Below are positions 28,259-37,579 of a stretch of 37,579 nucleotides of DNA, in pieces. The notes below the pieces were generated by a model. That model was not told where the DNA came from. It ran no database searches and worked only from the letters and a program-made list of their open reading frames with translations. The DNA is from Acidobacteriota bacterium. GTDB lineage: Bacteria > Acidobacteriota > DATKUA01 > JAFGBY01. Location of the stretch: the NCBI GenBank assembly GCA_016932915.1, contig JAFGBY010000178.1, positions 1 to 37,579 of the forward strand, read 5' to 3'. Numbering within the stretch: position 1 is the stretch's first letter; every line of letters starts with the position of its first letter. A program made the translations under genes and the position numbers.

Positions 28259-29068
28259 TTGAGGAAAAGTATAATTATTATGCTCGTTCTCTTATTATCT
28301 GTTTTCCTGCTGACCGGTTTTGCTGACGAAAAACCTGCTGAAGAAAAGAAAGCAGATGAGAAGAAGGCGGAAGTCAAGAAAGATGGAAATGCTGAGAAGA
28401 TTAAATTCGAGATCTCATTCGGCATCGATCTTTCCGGGGGCAATACCGAAGCGCTGGGTGTAAATGCGGATGTTTATTTCAACTGGAAGACAGAAGAGAA
28501 TACGAATGTAGTTCTTTCTTCCAAGATGAGATACCTGGAATCTAATGGTGAACAGATCGCAGATAAAATCGATTTACAATTACTGTTTGATTACATGCTT
28601 GGAAGTAAAGTTACGATGTTTGTTTATGGTAAACCTTCTCGTGACCTGAACCAGCAGATCGACTTGCGAGTAGAAACCGCCGGTGGTTTAAAGTATGACA
28701 TTGTCGACAATTACCGCTCGGATCCGGCAATACTGAATACTGATCTTTCAATAAGTGCTGCCATGGTTTATGAAATAACCAACAGGGAAGAAGCAGAAGA
28801 AGCTGAAAAACTGATGCGGCTCTCGCTTCGCCCTAAATTCAAAAAAGAACTCGGAGAAAACCTTGAATTGGAACTCGAGTTTTTCTGGCAGCCGAGTATA
28901 TCGGATTTTGATGATTACAGGATGCTGCTCAATACAAAACTGGCATTCAAGGTATCGAAATCAATTTCGTTTCTCCTGAGTTTTGAATCAGAGTATAACA
29001 GCATAGTACCCGCAGGAGTTGAAAAGCAGGATTACAGGCTGTTAAATCAGATTAAGATTAATTTCTGA
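28259..29068 (+). CDS. DUF481-like predicted outer-membrane beta-barrel protein, TTG start
   Basis: In-frame TTG at 28259 preceded by AAAGGAG; signal peptide, charged linker DEKPAEEKKADEKKAEVKKDGNAEK, then FEISFGIDLSGGNTEALGVNADVYFNWKTEENTNVVLSSKMRY. Confidence 0.75.
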   Translation: MRKSIIIMLVLLLSVFLLTGFADEKPAEEKKADEKKAEVKKDGNAEKIKFEISFGIDLSGGNTEALGVNADVYFNWKTEENTNVVLSSKMRYLESNGEQIADKIDLQLLFDYMLGSKVTMFVYGKPSRDLNQQIDLRVETAGGLKYDIVDNYRSDPAILNTDLSISAAMVYEITNREEAEEAEKLMRLSLRPKFKKELGENLELELEFFWQPSISDFDDYRMLLNTKLAFKVSKSISFLLSFESEYNSIVPAGVEKQDYRLLNQIKINF

Positions 29069-29087
29069 TTAAAATAGTATAAAATAA

Positions 29088-29124
29088 AAACCGGTTTGCT
29101 ATATTCAAGCAAACCGGTTTTTTC
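29088..29124. terminator. Bidirectional rho-independent terminator
   Basis: AAACCGGTTTGCT-ATATTCA-AGCAAACCGGTTT followed by TTT, A-run on the other side; between convergent genes. Confidence 0.88.
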
Positions 29125-29140
29125 TATCTATTAATTTTTA

Positions 29141-32100
29141 CTAAGCAGTTGGAATGTTCTGGCTTTTAGAATGGCTGAATATCGAACGCATGATTCCAAG
29201 TCCAACTTTATTCCGCAAATCATCGAGGTAAGTATAAAATAGAGGTACTACAAACAGGGTACTGATTGTCGATGCAAGCAATCCTCCGGTGAAAGCTCTT
29301 CCAAGTGGTGTATATGAGATGCCCGCAGTTGAGCCGATACCAATTGTCATAGGAAGCAGGCCAAATACTGTTGTAAGCGCAGTCATAAGGATAGGCCTGA
29401 ATCTCAATCTTCCTGCTTCGATAATAGCCTCCATTCTTTCCATACCTTCTTTTCTCAACCGGTTTATCAGGTCAATAAGTACAATTGCGTTATTCACGAC
29501 AACACCGATGAGTATTATCAAGCCGATATAAGCCATTGGATCCATAGTGGTATTGGTTAAAAATAGTAGCCAGAAAGCGCCCCAGAAGGCGAATGGAATT
29601 GCCGCCAGGACAGAAAGCGGTAGGATGAAACTTTCAAAGAGGACACCCATAAGGAAGAAAACAAAGGTGATAACCAACGGGACAACCTGCGTCATTCCGG
29701 ATTCTGTATCCTGCATCCTTCTGAACCGGTCACCGAAACTCCAGCTGTACCCCCGCTTTAAATCCATTTTACCCATCTCTTCCGAGATTGCTCCATACAG
29801 GTTGTTCATATCATCTCTGGTTGTGTTTACTTTAACCGACAGCATTGTCCGGCGGTTTTCCCTTATCAGTTCAGTCGGGCCTCTTTCAACAATCGGTTGC
29901 ACAACAGCGCTTAACGGGATTCGTTGGCCGGAATCATTTACTACGCTCAGATTTTTAAGCTGCTCCAGGGTTTCACGGTCTTCCTTCTGAAGTTGCAGGT
30001 AAACCTCGATTTCCCTGTCCATCAGCTGGAACCTGGTGAGCATATTTCCACGAAGAGAGTATGCCACTGTACTGGCGATACGTCGCGCATTTATCCCCAT
30101 GCTCTGCGCCTTGCGCCGGTCTATCCTGAGCTGGATTTCATCTACGCCTTCTTCTTCATAATCAGTTTCCGCGCTGAGAACACCATCGATACCTGATACG
30201 CGGCGTTTTATTTCGTCAACATATTGCTCAATCTGATCCAGGTCTTTACCGAATACGCTTACTGTAATTGATGTATCGTTACCGGAGTTGTCATTCCATC
30301 CCCACTGGACATCAACACCAGGGAAAGTCGGAATTTTCTTTTTCAGATCTTCAATGACCTCATCTCGGGTCATAGGTTCATTAAGGTCTACAAAGATACC
30401 TCTTATTTTATCCCAGAGTTTACCCATCAAGAATTTTTTTGGTGGGTCATTCAGGAACACACGCAGTTGCCCTCTATGTGAACCAAATCTCGAGTATTGA
30501 ACTTTAACACCGTATTTATCATGGTTATCATCCACTATCTTTTCCAGCCTTGTAAAAATCCTGTCGGTATCCCTTAAAGTGAAATTTTCCGGTGCATTGA
30601 TGATTATCCTGAAATCATTGATATTACCTTCCAGGTTATCAGTTTGTGATATTTTGGGGACGATTATCCCCAATGTTGAGAAGAGGAAAACTAGGAATAC
30701 TACAAATGCTACGCGGTTATTGAGCACTACTCTTAAATGCTTAGTGTAGATTATATTAAGTTTCTCTATCGTCACATGATAAAGGGCGTTAAACCATTTT
30801 GCCAGACGTAGTTTTTCCGTTTTTTCCGGTTCATGGAAACGCGCTGTTCCAAGTGGAATAAAATAAAGTGCAATAAAGAGTGATGCAAGGATTGCGAACA
30901 CAATCGGCAATCCGAGGCGGCTCATGAAGAATGAAAAGACCTGGTCACCGCTCATCAGGAAGATCGGCAGGAAAACAACAATTGTTGTAAGAGTGGACAT
31001 TGTAATAGCGAGCCCAACTTCACCAGTCCCTTTGAGTGCTGATTCTCTGCGGTCCAACCCACTTTGCCTGAGCCTGAATATGTTCTCTGCTACAACAATT
31101 GAGTTGTCTACTACCATGCCAACACTGAGGATCAATCCCATCATTGTCAGCATATTCAAAGACCATCCCATGAAATAAATCACTATCAACATCATCAATA
31201 GTGACATGGGTAGAGCCAGGCTGATAATCAGTGTCATTTTAAGTTTACGAAGGAAGAAAAATAAAACCAGGAAAGCGAAAATTCCACCATATAGAGCAGT
31301 CATTTTAAATTCCTGGATTGTGTCTTTCATGACATCGCCCTGGGTGAAGATTAAGTAATATTCGAAACCCTGCATTTCCGGGTTATCTTCAAAGGCCTGG
31401 CGCATTGCCTCTTTTAATTTATCATTAAGTTCAATCGGGTTAGCCTGGTCTTCATGGAAAATCCCTATAGCAATACCAGGCATCAGGTTAACCCTGTTAA
31501 TACGCCTCTCTTCTTCGAATTCAAACCGGACATCGGCGACATCTTTAACACGGACATTGGTCCCTTCAATAACGAGGTTTTCTATTTCTTCGAGGCTCTG
31601 AAATTTAGCAATCGAACTGACGATCAAACGTTTATTTCCCTCAATGAGATCACCACCGGAGAGTATAAAATTTGTCCCCTCCAGGGTCTGCCAGAGCTGG
31701 TACAGGTTCACATTATAAGACTGGATTCGGTCATCTCTCAGGTTTATATAAATTGATTTTTCCCTTGCTCCCCAGAGTTCAACTTTAGCAACTCCGTCTA
31801 TTGTTTCAAATTTGCGCTGTACGTTTTTCTCAAGAAGCTCGAACGGATCATCAATGTCATATCCTTCTTTCATTCCAACAGCGATCATCATTACCGGTTC
31901 CTGGCTGGGTGACCATCTGTGGATGTACCTGAATTGCTGGTCTGAAGGTAATTCAGGACGAACCCTGTCGAGACGGTCTACTACTTCTCCGTATGCAAGC
32001 GCCATATCTGTGCCTGATTCAAATTCGATGAAGATACCCGAACCTCTTTGCATTGATCTCGCGCGCATTCTTTTTATGTTTCTTACCGTTCCCAGGATTT

Positions 32101-32323
32101 CCTCCACAGGTTTAGTAATTTGCTCTTCTACTTCTCTTGGACTCGCATTGCGGTAGGGATGGAAAACATAAAGATAAGGAAGGTTGAATCCATCCGGCAT
32201 CATCTTTGCCGGAATCCTCGTATAAGCAATGTAGCCTATTGTTAAAATAGCCAATAGAATCATTACAGCACTTATTGGCCTTTTCAGTGCCAGGCTTGCC
32301 AGAAAGTGGCTTTCTTTCTTCAT
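29141..32323 (-). CDS. RND-family efflux pump (AcrB/HAE-type), 1060 aa
   Basis: LALKRPISAVMILLAILTIGYIAYTRIPAKMMPDGFNLPYLYV, GLILSVGMVVDNSIVVAENIFR, IGLIILIGVVVNNAIVLIDLINRLRKEGM. Confidence 0.93.
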   Translation of the reverse strand: MKKESHFLASLALKRPISAVMILLAILTIGYIAYTRIPAKMMPDGFNLPYLYVFHPYRNASPREVEEQITKPVEEILGTVRNIKRMRARSMQRGSGIFIEFESGTDMALAYGEVVDRLDRVRPELPSDQQFRYIHRWSPSQEPVMMIAVGMKEGYDIDDPFELLEKNVQRKFETIDGVAKVELWGAREKSIYINLRDDRIQSYNVNLYQLWQTLEGTNFILSGGDLIEGNKRLIVSSIAKFQSLEEIENLVIEGTNVRVKDVADVRFEFEEERRINRVNLMPGIAIGIFHEDQANPIELNDKLKEAMRQAFEDNPEMQGFEYYLIFTQGDVMKDTIQEFKMTALYGGIFAFLVLFFFLRKLKMTLIISLALPMSLLMMLIVIYFMGWSLNMLTMMGLILSVGMVVDNSIVVAENIFRLRQSGLDRRESALKGTGEVGLAITMSTLTTIVVFLPIFLMSGDQVFSFFMSRLGLPIVFAILASLFIALYFIPLGTARFHEPEKTEKLRLAKWFNALYHVTIEKLNIIYTKHLRVVLNNRVAFVVFLVFLFSTLGIIVPKISQTDNLEGNINDFRIIINAPENFTLRDTDRIFTRLEKIVDDNHDKYGVKVQYSRFGSHRGQLRVFLNDPPKKFLMGKLWDKIRGIFVDLNEPMTRDEVIEDLKKKIPTFPGVDVQWGWNDNSGNDTSITVSVFGKDLDQIEQYVDEIKRRVSGIDGVLSAETDYEEEGVDEIQLRIDRRKAQSMGINARRIASTVAYSLRGNMLTRFQLMDREIEVYLQLQKEDRETLEQLKNLSVVNDSGQRIPLSAVVQPIVERGPTELIRENRRTMLSVKVNTTRDDMNNLYGAISEEMGKMDLKRGYSWSFGDRFRRMQDTESGMTQVVPLVITFVFFLMGVLFESFILPLSVLAAIPFAFWGAFWLLFLTNTTMDPMAYIGLIILIGVVVNNAIVLIDLINRLRKEGMERMEAIIEAGRLRFRPILMTALTTVFGLLPMTIGIGSTAGISYTPLGRAFTGGLLASTISTLFVVPLFYTYLDDLRNKVGLGIMRSIFSHSKSQNIPTA

Positions 32324-32341
32324 ATTTGAAACCGTACCTTA

Positions 32342-35300
32342 TTATTTGTTAGCTTTTCTTTTTTCAAGATAACCCTCAACGCTGATATATACTGTAGGTA
32401 TTATAACAAGCGTCAGTAGTGTAGCTGACAGTAATCCCGCAATAATTGTCCACGCCATTGGAGTCCTGATTTCAGCGCCCTCACCGAGGCCCATTGCCAT
32501 AGGCAACAAACCAAGTACTGTGGTAGCTGTTGTCATAAGGATTGGTCTTAGCCTTACAGAACCTGCTTCCACAACAGCATCTATAATCGGTATGCCGCGT
32601 TTTCTGAGCGTGTTAGTGTAATCCACAAGAACGATAGCGTTATTGACAACGATACCAATTAGTACAATTGCGCCTATACCGACTACAACACTCAATGGAA
32701 TACCACCTATCCACAGGACTAAAACTACACCAATAAGAGCGAGAGGAATCGTCAGGATGATTATAAATGGCTGAATGATCGATTCAAAAAGCATCGCCAT
32801 TACAGTGTAAACCAGGAATATCGCGAGAAGCATTGCCATCATGAGAGAGCGCATAGAGATTTCCATTTCCTTGTTCTGGCCGCTGATATCTACCGAGAAA
32901 TCACTTGGAATTTGGATGTTCCTGACATGTTTCATAATTTGTTCCGCTGCAGTTCCCAGGTCCAGGCCACTTACATTGGCCGTAATAACTGCTGAACGTT
33001 GTTGTTCTATTCGCCTGATTTCCGCAGGCCCTTCTTCCAGGTTCAAATCAGCAACAGCGCTAAGAGGAATCGGTACCTGGCTGGAAGGGGCGATGTTGAG
33101 CTTCGCTAACTCATCAAGAGTGTTTCTGTCAGCCTCTTCAACCTTTACACGGATTTCAATTTTGCGGTCTTCCTTGTTGAATTTTGTCGGTACATATCCA
33201 AGAACCTTGTTCCGAACCGTCTGCGCAACAACCGATATATCAAGGCCGTGTTTAGCAAGTCTTTCGCGGTCATAGGTAATCTGAATCTCCGGGTTTCCGG
33301 GTTGAATATTAGAGCGGACGTCATACAATCCTTCAATTTTCTCCATCTCCGTAACAACAGCTTTTGAAAGATTTTTTAATTTATCAAGATTGAACCCGGA
33401 TATCTCAACTTCGATTGGTGTTTTAAAACTGAATATCGCTGGCCTGGAGATATTTGTCTCGAGCTGAGGTATAGTTTTTGACCGGTCTCTTATCATCTCA
33501 ACAAGAGCTTCCTCTTTTTCAGCGAGGTTACCGTGAGTGGCTAGGCGTACCGTAATTTTTGCGGTATGTTCACCTTCTTCCGAATCTGTGGATGCAGTTT
33601 TTTCGGCTCCTACTACTGTCGCACGAATATCTATGCCGTCGAGCCCATTGATAAATTCATCCATCGGTTTAATATGCTCATCGGTGGATTCAAGAGGTGT
33701 ACCGACCGGCATTCTCATTTCAACATTAAATTCACCCTGATGGACTTCCGGAATGAGTTCGCTTCCCAATCCTGGTAGAATCACAAAAATAGTGAAGGCG
33801 AACAATACAACGACAGATGCCAGTACCGCTTTTTTATTTCTAATACTGGCGCGAAGGAAGCCCGGGTATGATCTTCTGATTGCTTCAAATCCTTTATCGA
33901 ATCCAAACAGTAGAATCGCTAGAATTCCACGAATGAAATAGATAAACAGGTTTACGAAATTCTTTCCGAAAAGGATCAATGTAAGTAATAATAGTAAGGA
34001 GAATTTTAAAAACACCTGCATGAAGTAATTAAGCACCAAAGTCAGTGAAATAAATGAGTAAACTACTGGATATAGTGGAAGAGTTATTATCCAGAAAAGT
34101 TTTGTAAATCTATTATTATCAGGATCAAGTTTTTTCCCCAGTGTTTTCCCATAATTTCGAGCGCTAATCGCTGCTGTTTCCCAGGCTGTGAAGCTGAGTA
34201 AATCCTGCCAGACATGGCGGATAAATGGCGCTGAAAAAATATTTCCAATGAATACAGCAATGAAACTCTGTTTAAATTCATCATCATCGTTATGCAGCCA
34301 ATGGTCAGGAAGAATTCCCTGAGAATTTGCTATGTCAGTCATAGTTTTCCAGAGAGAAAATTTATGACGCGTTACCCACATAACTATTTTGTAGATTATC
34401 AGTAAAATGAATACTGCAGGTAACAACATGAATTTAAATATCAAGTAAGCAAAACTTAAGAAAATTAGACATATTTTTAAAAATACTTCTACAAATGTCA
34501 GAATAATACCTATGACGCCTAAAACCGTATTTTTTAAGGCATTCACAAATGATATATTGTCATCGGTATTTTCTTCTCGCCATCCAGGAACTAATTCAAG
34601 TATAAAGTTATGTGTTTTGCTTATCAGTAATGGGCTTGTTAGTTTTCCTGTGCCGCTCATTTTCTTGAAATCTCTGGAAGCAAGCATCGGTATAAAGAAC
34701 AATGCCGCAATCAAGGACATGATAAGAGAAAATACGACTGTCAGTGAAAGGTCTCCAAATAACTGGCCGGCAACCCCCTCGACAAATACGATCGGTAGAA
34801 ATACAGAGATTGTTGTAAGAGTGGAAGCCGTAACTGCCCCTCCAACCTCTGATGCGCCACGTATAGCGCTTGCAACAACTTCATCTCCCTCCTCCCGGCA
34901 TCGGTATATTGACTCAAGGACAACGATTGAATTATCTACAAGCATACCTATGCCTAAGGCAAGACCTCCCAGTGACATCATGTTAAGCGTTACACTGAAT
35001 ATATTCATCGGTGCAAACGTCGCGACTACAGAAATCGGGATGGATAGGGCAATAATAAAGGTGCTGTAACCGTTTCGCAGGAAGAAGAAAAGCACGGCTA
35101 TCGCGAATATACCACCAAAAAGAGCGGTGCTTTTTACTTCATCTATTGACTGTTTGATAAAGGTTGATTGATCCGATAGAAGAGCGATATCTATATTCTC
35201 CGGTAGTTGTGCCTGTATATAATCCGGTTTGCCAGTATGCTGTTTGTTACCTCGGCCCTGATTCTGCCCGCTGTCGGCTTTTTCCTCTTTCTTCTCGGTT

Positions 35301-36343
35301 TTTGGTTTCTTGGCATCTTCTGCTTTCTTTTTCAGTTGTGCGTAATATTCTTTTAATTGGGCTTGCTGCAAAGGAGTACCGAATACTCGTTCTCTTACAG
35401 TCTGTGCAAGCTGCACAATGTTTGCATCCGCTTCCTTATATATTTCCAGTTCAACAGATTCTTTACCGTTTACATGAGTAATTACTTCACGTTCTTTATG
35501 GCCCATATAAACGCGGCCGATATCTTTTAATCGAATTTCCGCTCCGTTTCTGGTTGATACAATGAGGTTTGCTATTTCATCAAGATTAGTGAAGAGGTTC
35601 AATGTGCGAACCATATATTCAGTGTCGCCTTCTTCCAGGTTTCCGCCGGCGAGGTTTATATTTTCTGCAGCAAGGCGCTGGTTTATCTGGTTGATATCGA
35701 GGCCGATGTTAGTAAGTTCCTTTTCGTTGAGGTCAATGATTATTTCTTCTTCAAGACCGCCCTTGACCTTTACTGCCGCAACTCCAGGAATTGCTTCAAG
35801 GTCACGCTTTAGGTCTTCTTCTGAAATTTCCCTTATAAGATAGAGATCTGTGGATTTTACTTCCGAGCTTTTCGGATAAAGGCCGAATCTCATGATTGGA
35901 TCAAGTGTGGGGTCGTACCTGAGAACAAGCGGTCTTTCTGCTCCATCCGGTTCGATGAACTGTTCCAGCAATTCACGGACATCCTGTGTAGCGGTGTTCA
36001 TATCCGTATCCCAGGTAAATTCAAGAATAATATCTGAAAGGCCGGCCTTGCTGATTGAACTGATTTCGGTTTTATTCCGGACTACTGCCAGGATTTGCTC
36101 AAGAGGACGTGAAATAAGACTTTCCACTTCCTCAGGCGCGGATCCCTCGAATTCAGTACGGATTGTCAGGGTAGGGTAGGATATATCGGGCATCAAGTTC
36201 AATGACAGTTTATTGTAAGAGAACCAGCCGAATACAATAATAGCTAGCGCTATCATTATTACTGCGACCGGACGTTCGGTTACCAACCGGTATTGGCCTT
36301 TTATTTCATGAAGAGCGCTTTTGTTCTTCTCTTTTTGACTCAT
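32342..36343 (-). CDS. RND-family efflux pump, enlarged to 1333 aa by insertions
   Basis: TERPVAVIMIALAIIVFGWFSYNKLSLNLMPDISYPTLTIRTEFEG, GLALGIGMLVDNSIVVLESI, IGAIVLIGIVVNNAIVLVDYTNTLRKRG; large extra hydrophobic region in the middle. Confidence 0.93.
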   Translation of the reverse strand: MSQKEKNKSALHEIKGQYRLVTERPVAVIMIALAIIVFGWFSYNKLSLNLMPDISYPTLTIRTEFEGSAPEEVESLISRPLEQILAVVRNKTEISSISKAGLSDIILEFTWDTDMNTATQDVRELLEQFIEPDGAERPLVLRYDPTLDPIMRFGLYPKSSEVKSTDLYLIREISEEDLKRDLEAIPGVAAVKVKGGLEEEIIIDLNEKELTNIGLDINQINQRLAAENINLAGGNLEEGDTEYMVRTLNLFTNLDEIANLIVSTRNGAEIRLKDIGRVYMGHKEREVITHVNGKESVELEIYKEADANIVQLAQTVRERVFGTPLQQAQLKEYYAQLKKKAEDAKKPKTEKKEEKADSGQNQGRGNKQHTGKPDYIQAQLPENIDIALLSDQSTFIKQSIDEVKSTALFGGIFAIAVLFFFLRNGYSTFIIALSIPISVVATFAPMNIFSVTLNMMSLGGLALGIGMLVDNSIVVLESIYRCREEGDEVVASAIRGASEVGGAVTASTLTTISVFLPIVFVEGVAGQLFGDLSLTVVFSLIMSLIAALFFIPMLASRDFKKMSGTGKLTSPLLISKTHNFILELVPGWREENTDDNISFVNALKNTVLGVIGIILTFVEVFLKICLIFLSFAYLIFKFMLLPAVFILLIIYKIVMWVTRHKFSLWKTMTDIANSQGILPDHWLHNDDDEFKQSFIAVFIGNIFSAPFIRHVWQDLLSFTAWETAAISARNYGKTLGKKLDPDNNRFTKLFWIITLPLYPVVYSFISLTLVLNYFMQVFLKFSLLLLLTLILFGKNFVNLFIYFIRGILAILLFGFDKGFEAIRRSYPGFLRASIRNKKAVLASVVVLFAFTIFVILPGLGSELIPEVHQGEFNVEMRMPVGTPLESTDEHIKPMDEFINGLDGIDIRATVVGAEKTASTDSEEGEHTAKITVRLATHGNLAEKEEALVEMIRDRSKTIPQLETNISRPAIFSFKTPIEVEISGFNLDKLKNLSKAVVTEMEKIEGLYDVRSNIQPGNPEIQITYDRERLAKHGLDISVVAQTVRNKVLGYVPTKFNKEDRKIEIRVKVEEADRNTLDELAKLNIAPSSQVPIPLSAVADLNLEEGPAEIRRIEQQRSAVITANVSGLDLGTAAEQIMKHVRNIQIPSDFSVDISGQNKEMEISMRSLMMAMLLAIFLVYTVMAMLFESIIQPFIIILTIPLALIGVVLVLWIGGIPLSVVVGIGAIVLIGIVVNNAIVLVDYTNTLRKRGIPIIDAVVEAGSVRLRPILMTTATTVLGLLPMAMGLGEGAEIRTPMAWTIIAGLLSATLLTLVIIPTVYISVEGYLEKRKANK

Positions 36344-36404
36344 ACTACTTCTCTATCTTTTAATAGTTGTATTTACAGCTTTGAAACGATTAATGAAATC
36401 GTAC

Positions 36405-37508
36405 CTAGGATTTTTTACCGGGGATAATTTTAACCGGTGTTTTATCCTTCAATCCATACTGGCCGACGGTTATTATTTTATCGCCCGCCTTCAAGTTTTT
36501 ATTCAGGGCTTCTATATTTTCAGAATCCTGGAAACCTGTATCCAGAGTGATCTGGTTAGCGATTCCATCGCGGACAACAAATATTATAGACTGAATACCA
36601 TTATAAATAACCGCTTTTTTAGTGATGAGCAATGTATCTTTATGTGTATCAGTAATAATGTGGCATTTTACAAACATTCCAGGTCTGAGGTTTTTATCAT
36701 AATCCTGAAGGCCGACTGTTACCTTGACTGTGCCGCTGTCGGGATCGATGACGGGGCTGATTCGTTTGATGTATCCATAGTATGTTCTTTCTTTAAGAGC
36801 ATCGGAAGTTACTGTTGATTTCTGATTAAGCTTTATACCTGAGATATCTTTTTCAGGGATGTACACCTTGGTAATCAGGGTTTCCATATCGACTATTGAG
36901 AACAGTTTTGTGTTTACCGGTAAATAGTCTCCGTTTTTAATGTATCTAGAAGAGATAATCCCAGATATTGGAGCTTTGATATTAGTATAATTCAGCTGGA
37001 CTTTTGCTTTTTCCCAGTCAATTTTTGATTGCTCGTAGTTGTATTTTACCTGTTCGTATTCTTTTTCGCTGAGAAGTTTATCGCTGTACATCTTTGCCGA
37101 GCGGTCATACTCTCTCTGTGCTTTTTCATACGAAGATTTTGCTGAGGCTTCGCTCAACTTATAGTCCAGGTCTTCAATATTCGCCAGCACAGTACCGGCT
37201 TTTACGTACATACCTTCTTCAACATTAAGCTTAAGTATAATTCCGCTTACTTTGTTGTATACGTCTACGCTCTCTTCAGCTTCTATTGTGCTGTTATATA
37301 ACTGATAGGAAGAAATTTGTCCTTTAGTGATTGTGGTAATCTCTACCGGGATCTCATCCTTTTTTTCTTCTTCTTTTCCTGTTTCTTTGTTATCTGCTTT
37401 TTTTGCATCTTTATCGGCCTGAATTTTCTTCCCTTCCGTTTGTGAGCATCCAACGAAGAGGAGCGATATCAGAGCTAGTATCATAAATAAAGCCAATGTT
37501 CTTTTCAT
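36405..37508 (-). CDS. RND efflux periplasmic adaptor (MFP/HlyD-like) lipoprotein
   Basis: 367 aa; lipobox LLFVGCSQ; SYQLYNSTIEAEESVDVYNKVSGIILKLNVEEGMYVKAGTVLANIEDLDYKL; coiled-coil; YTNIKAPISGIIS. Confidence 0.92.
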   Translation of the reverse strand: MKRTLALFMILALISLLFVGCSQTEGKKIQADKDAKKADNKETGKEEEKKDEIPVEITTITKGQISSYQLYNSTIEAEESVDVYNKVSGIILKLNVEEGMYVKAGTVLANIEDLDYKLSEASAKSSYEKAQREYDRSAKMYSDKLLSEKEYEQVKYNYEQSKIDWEKAKVQLNYTNIKAPISGIISSRYIKNGDYLPVNTKLFSIVDMETLITKVYIPEKDISGIKLNQKSTVTSDALKERTYYGYIKRISPVIDPDSGTVKVTVGLQDYDKNLRPGMFVKCHIITDTHKDTLLITKKAVIYNGIQSIIFVVRDGIANQITLDTGFQDSENIEALNKNLKAGDKIITVGQYGLKDKTPVKIIPGKKS

Positions 37509-37534
37509 TGTTTAAGGTCTCCTTTACCTTCTAT

Positions 37535-37543
37535 ATTATATCA
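37535..37543 (-). promoter_or_regulatory. Putative extended -10 promoter (TGATATAAT) for the RND operon
   Basis: Plus strand ATTATATCA at 37535-37543, just upstream of the adaptor gene; no convincing -35. Confidence 0.35.
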
Positions 37544-37579
37544 CCCTTTATTAACGAAGTATTTCAAAAAATGTTTCAA

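Overview
37.6 kb chromosomal window from a diderm (LPS-type Gram-negative) bacterium, probably environmental or MAG-derived. It contains lpxC, a pilB-pilT-pilC block and tandem RND pumps. In order: a truncated rimO 5' end and asnS (-); an AT-rich islet of orphan ORFs with a long imperfect inverted repeat, flanked by two clusters of interspersed palindromic repeats; a compact (-) operon ArsR / 7-heme cytochrome c / cytochrome b561-like / 8-heme cytochrome c (octaheme tetrathionate-reductase-like) in which every junction overlaps by 4 nt; an AGCS amino-acid symporter with LeuC/LeuD-type dehydratase subunits; pilB-pilT-pilC (-); polA, lpxC, a DUF362-ferredoxin protein, a small membrane protein, a TPR protein, a HAD phosphatase, a CPBP protease; a serine-type cluster (class V aminotransferase, short SerA, DUF1015); a DUF481-like protein; and a (-) RND efflux operon with one adaptor and two pumps, one pump carrying a large hydrophobic insertion. 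The best candidates for something undescribed are the multiheme respiratory module with its unusual-cysteine ArsR regulator, the RND pump with a membrane-embedded insertion, and the AT-rich islet with a structured element. I saw no rRNA, tRNA, CRISPR array, transposase or integrase. All family assignments come from reading motifs; no database search was run.
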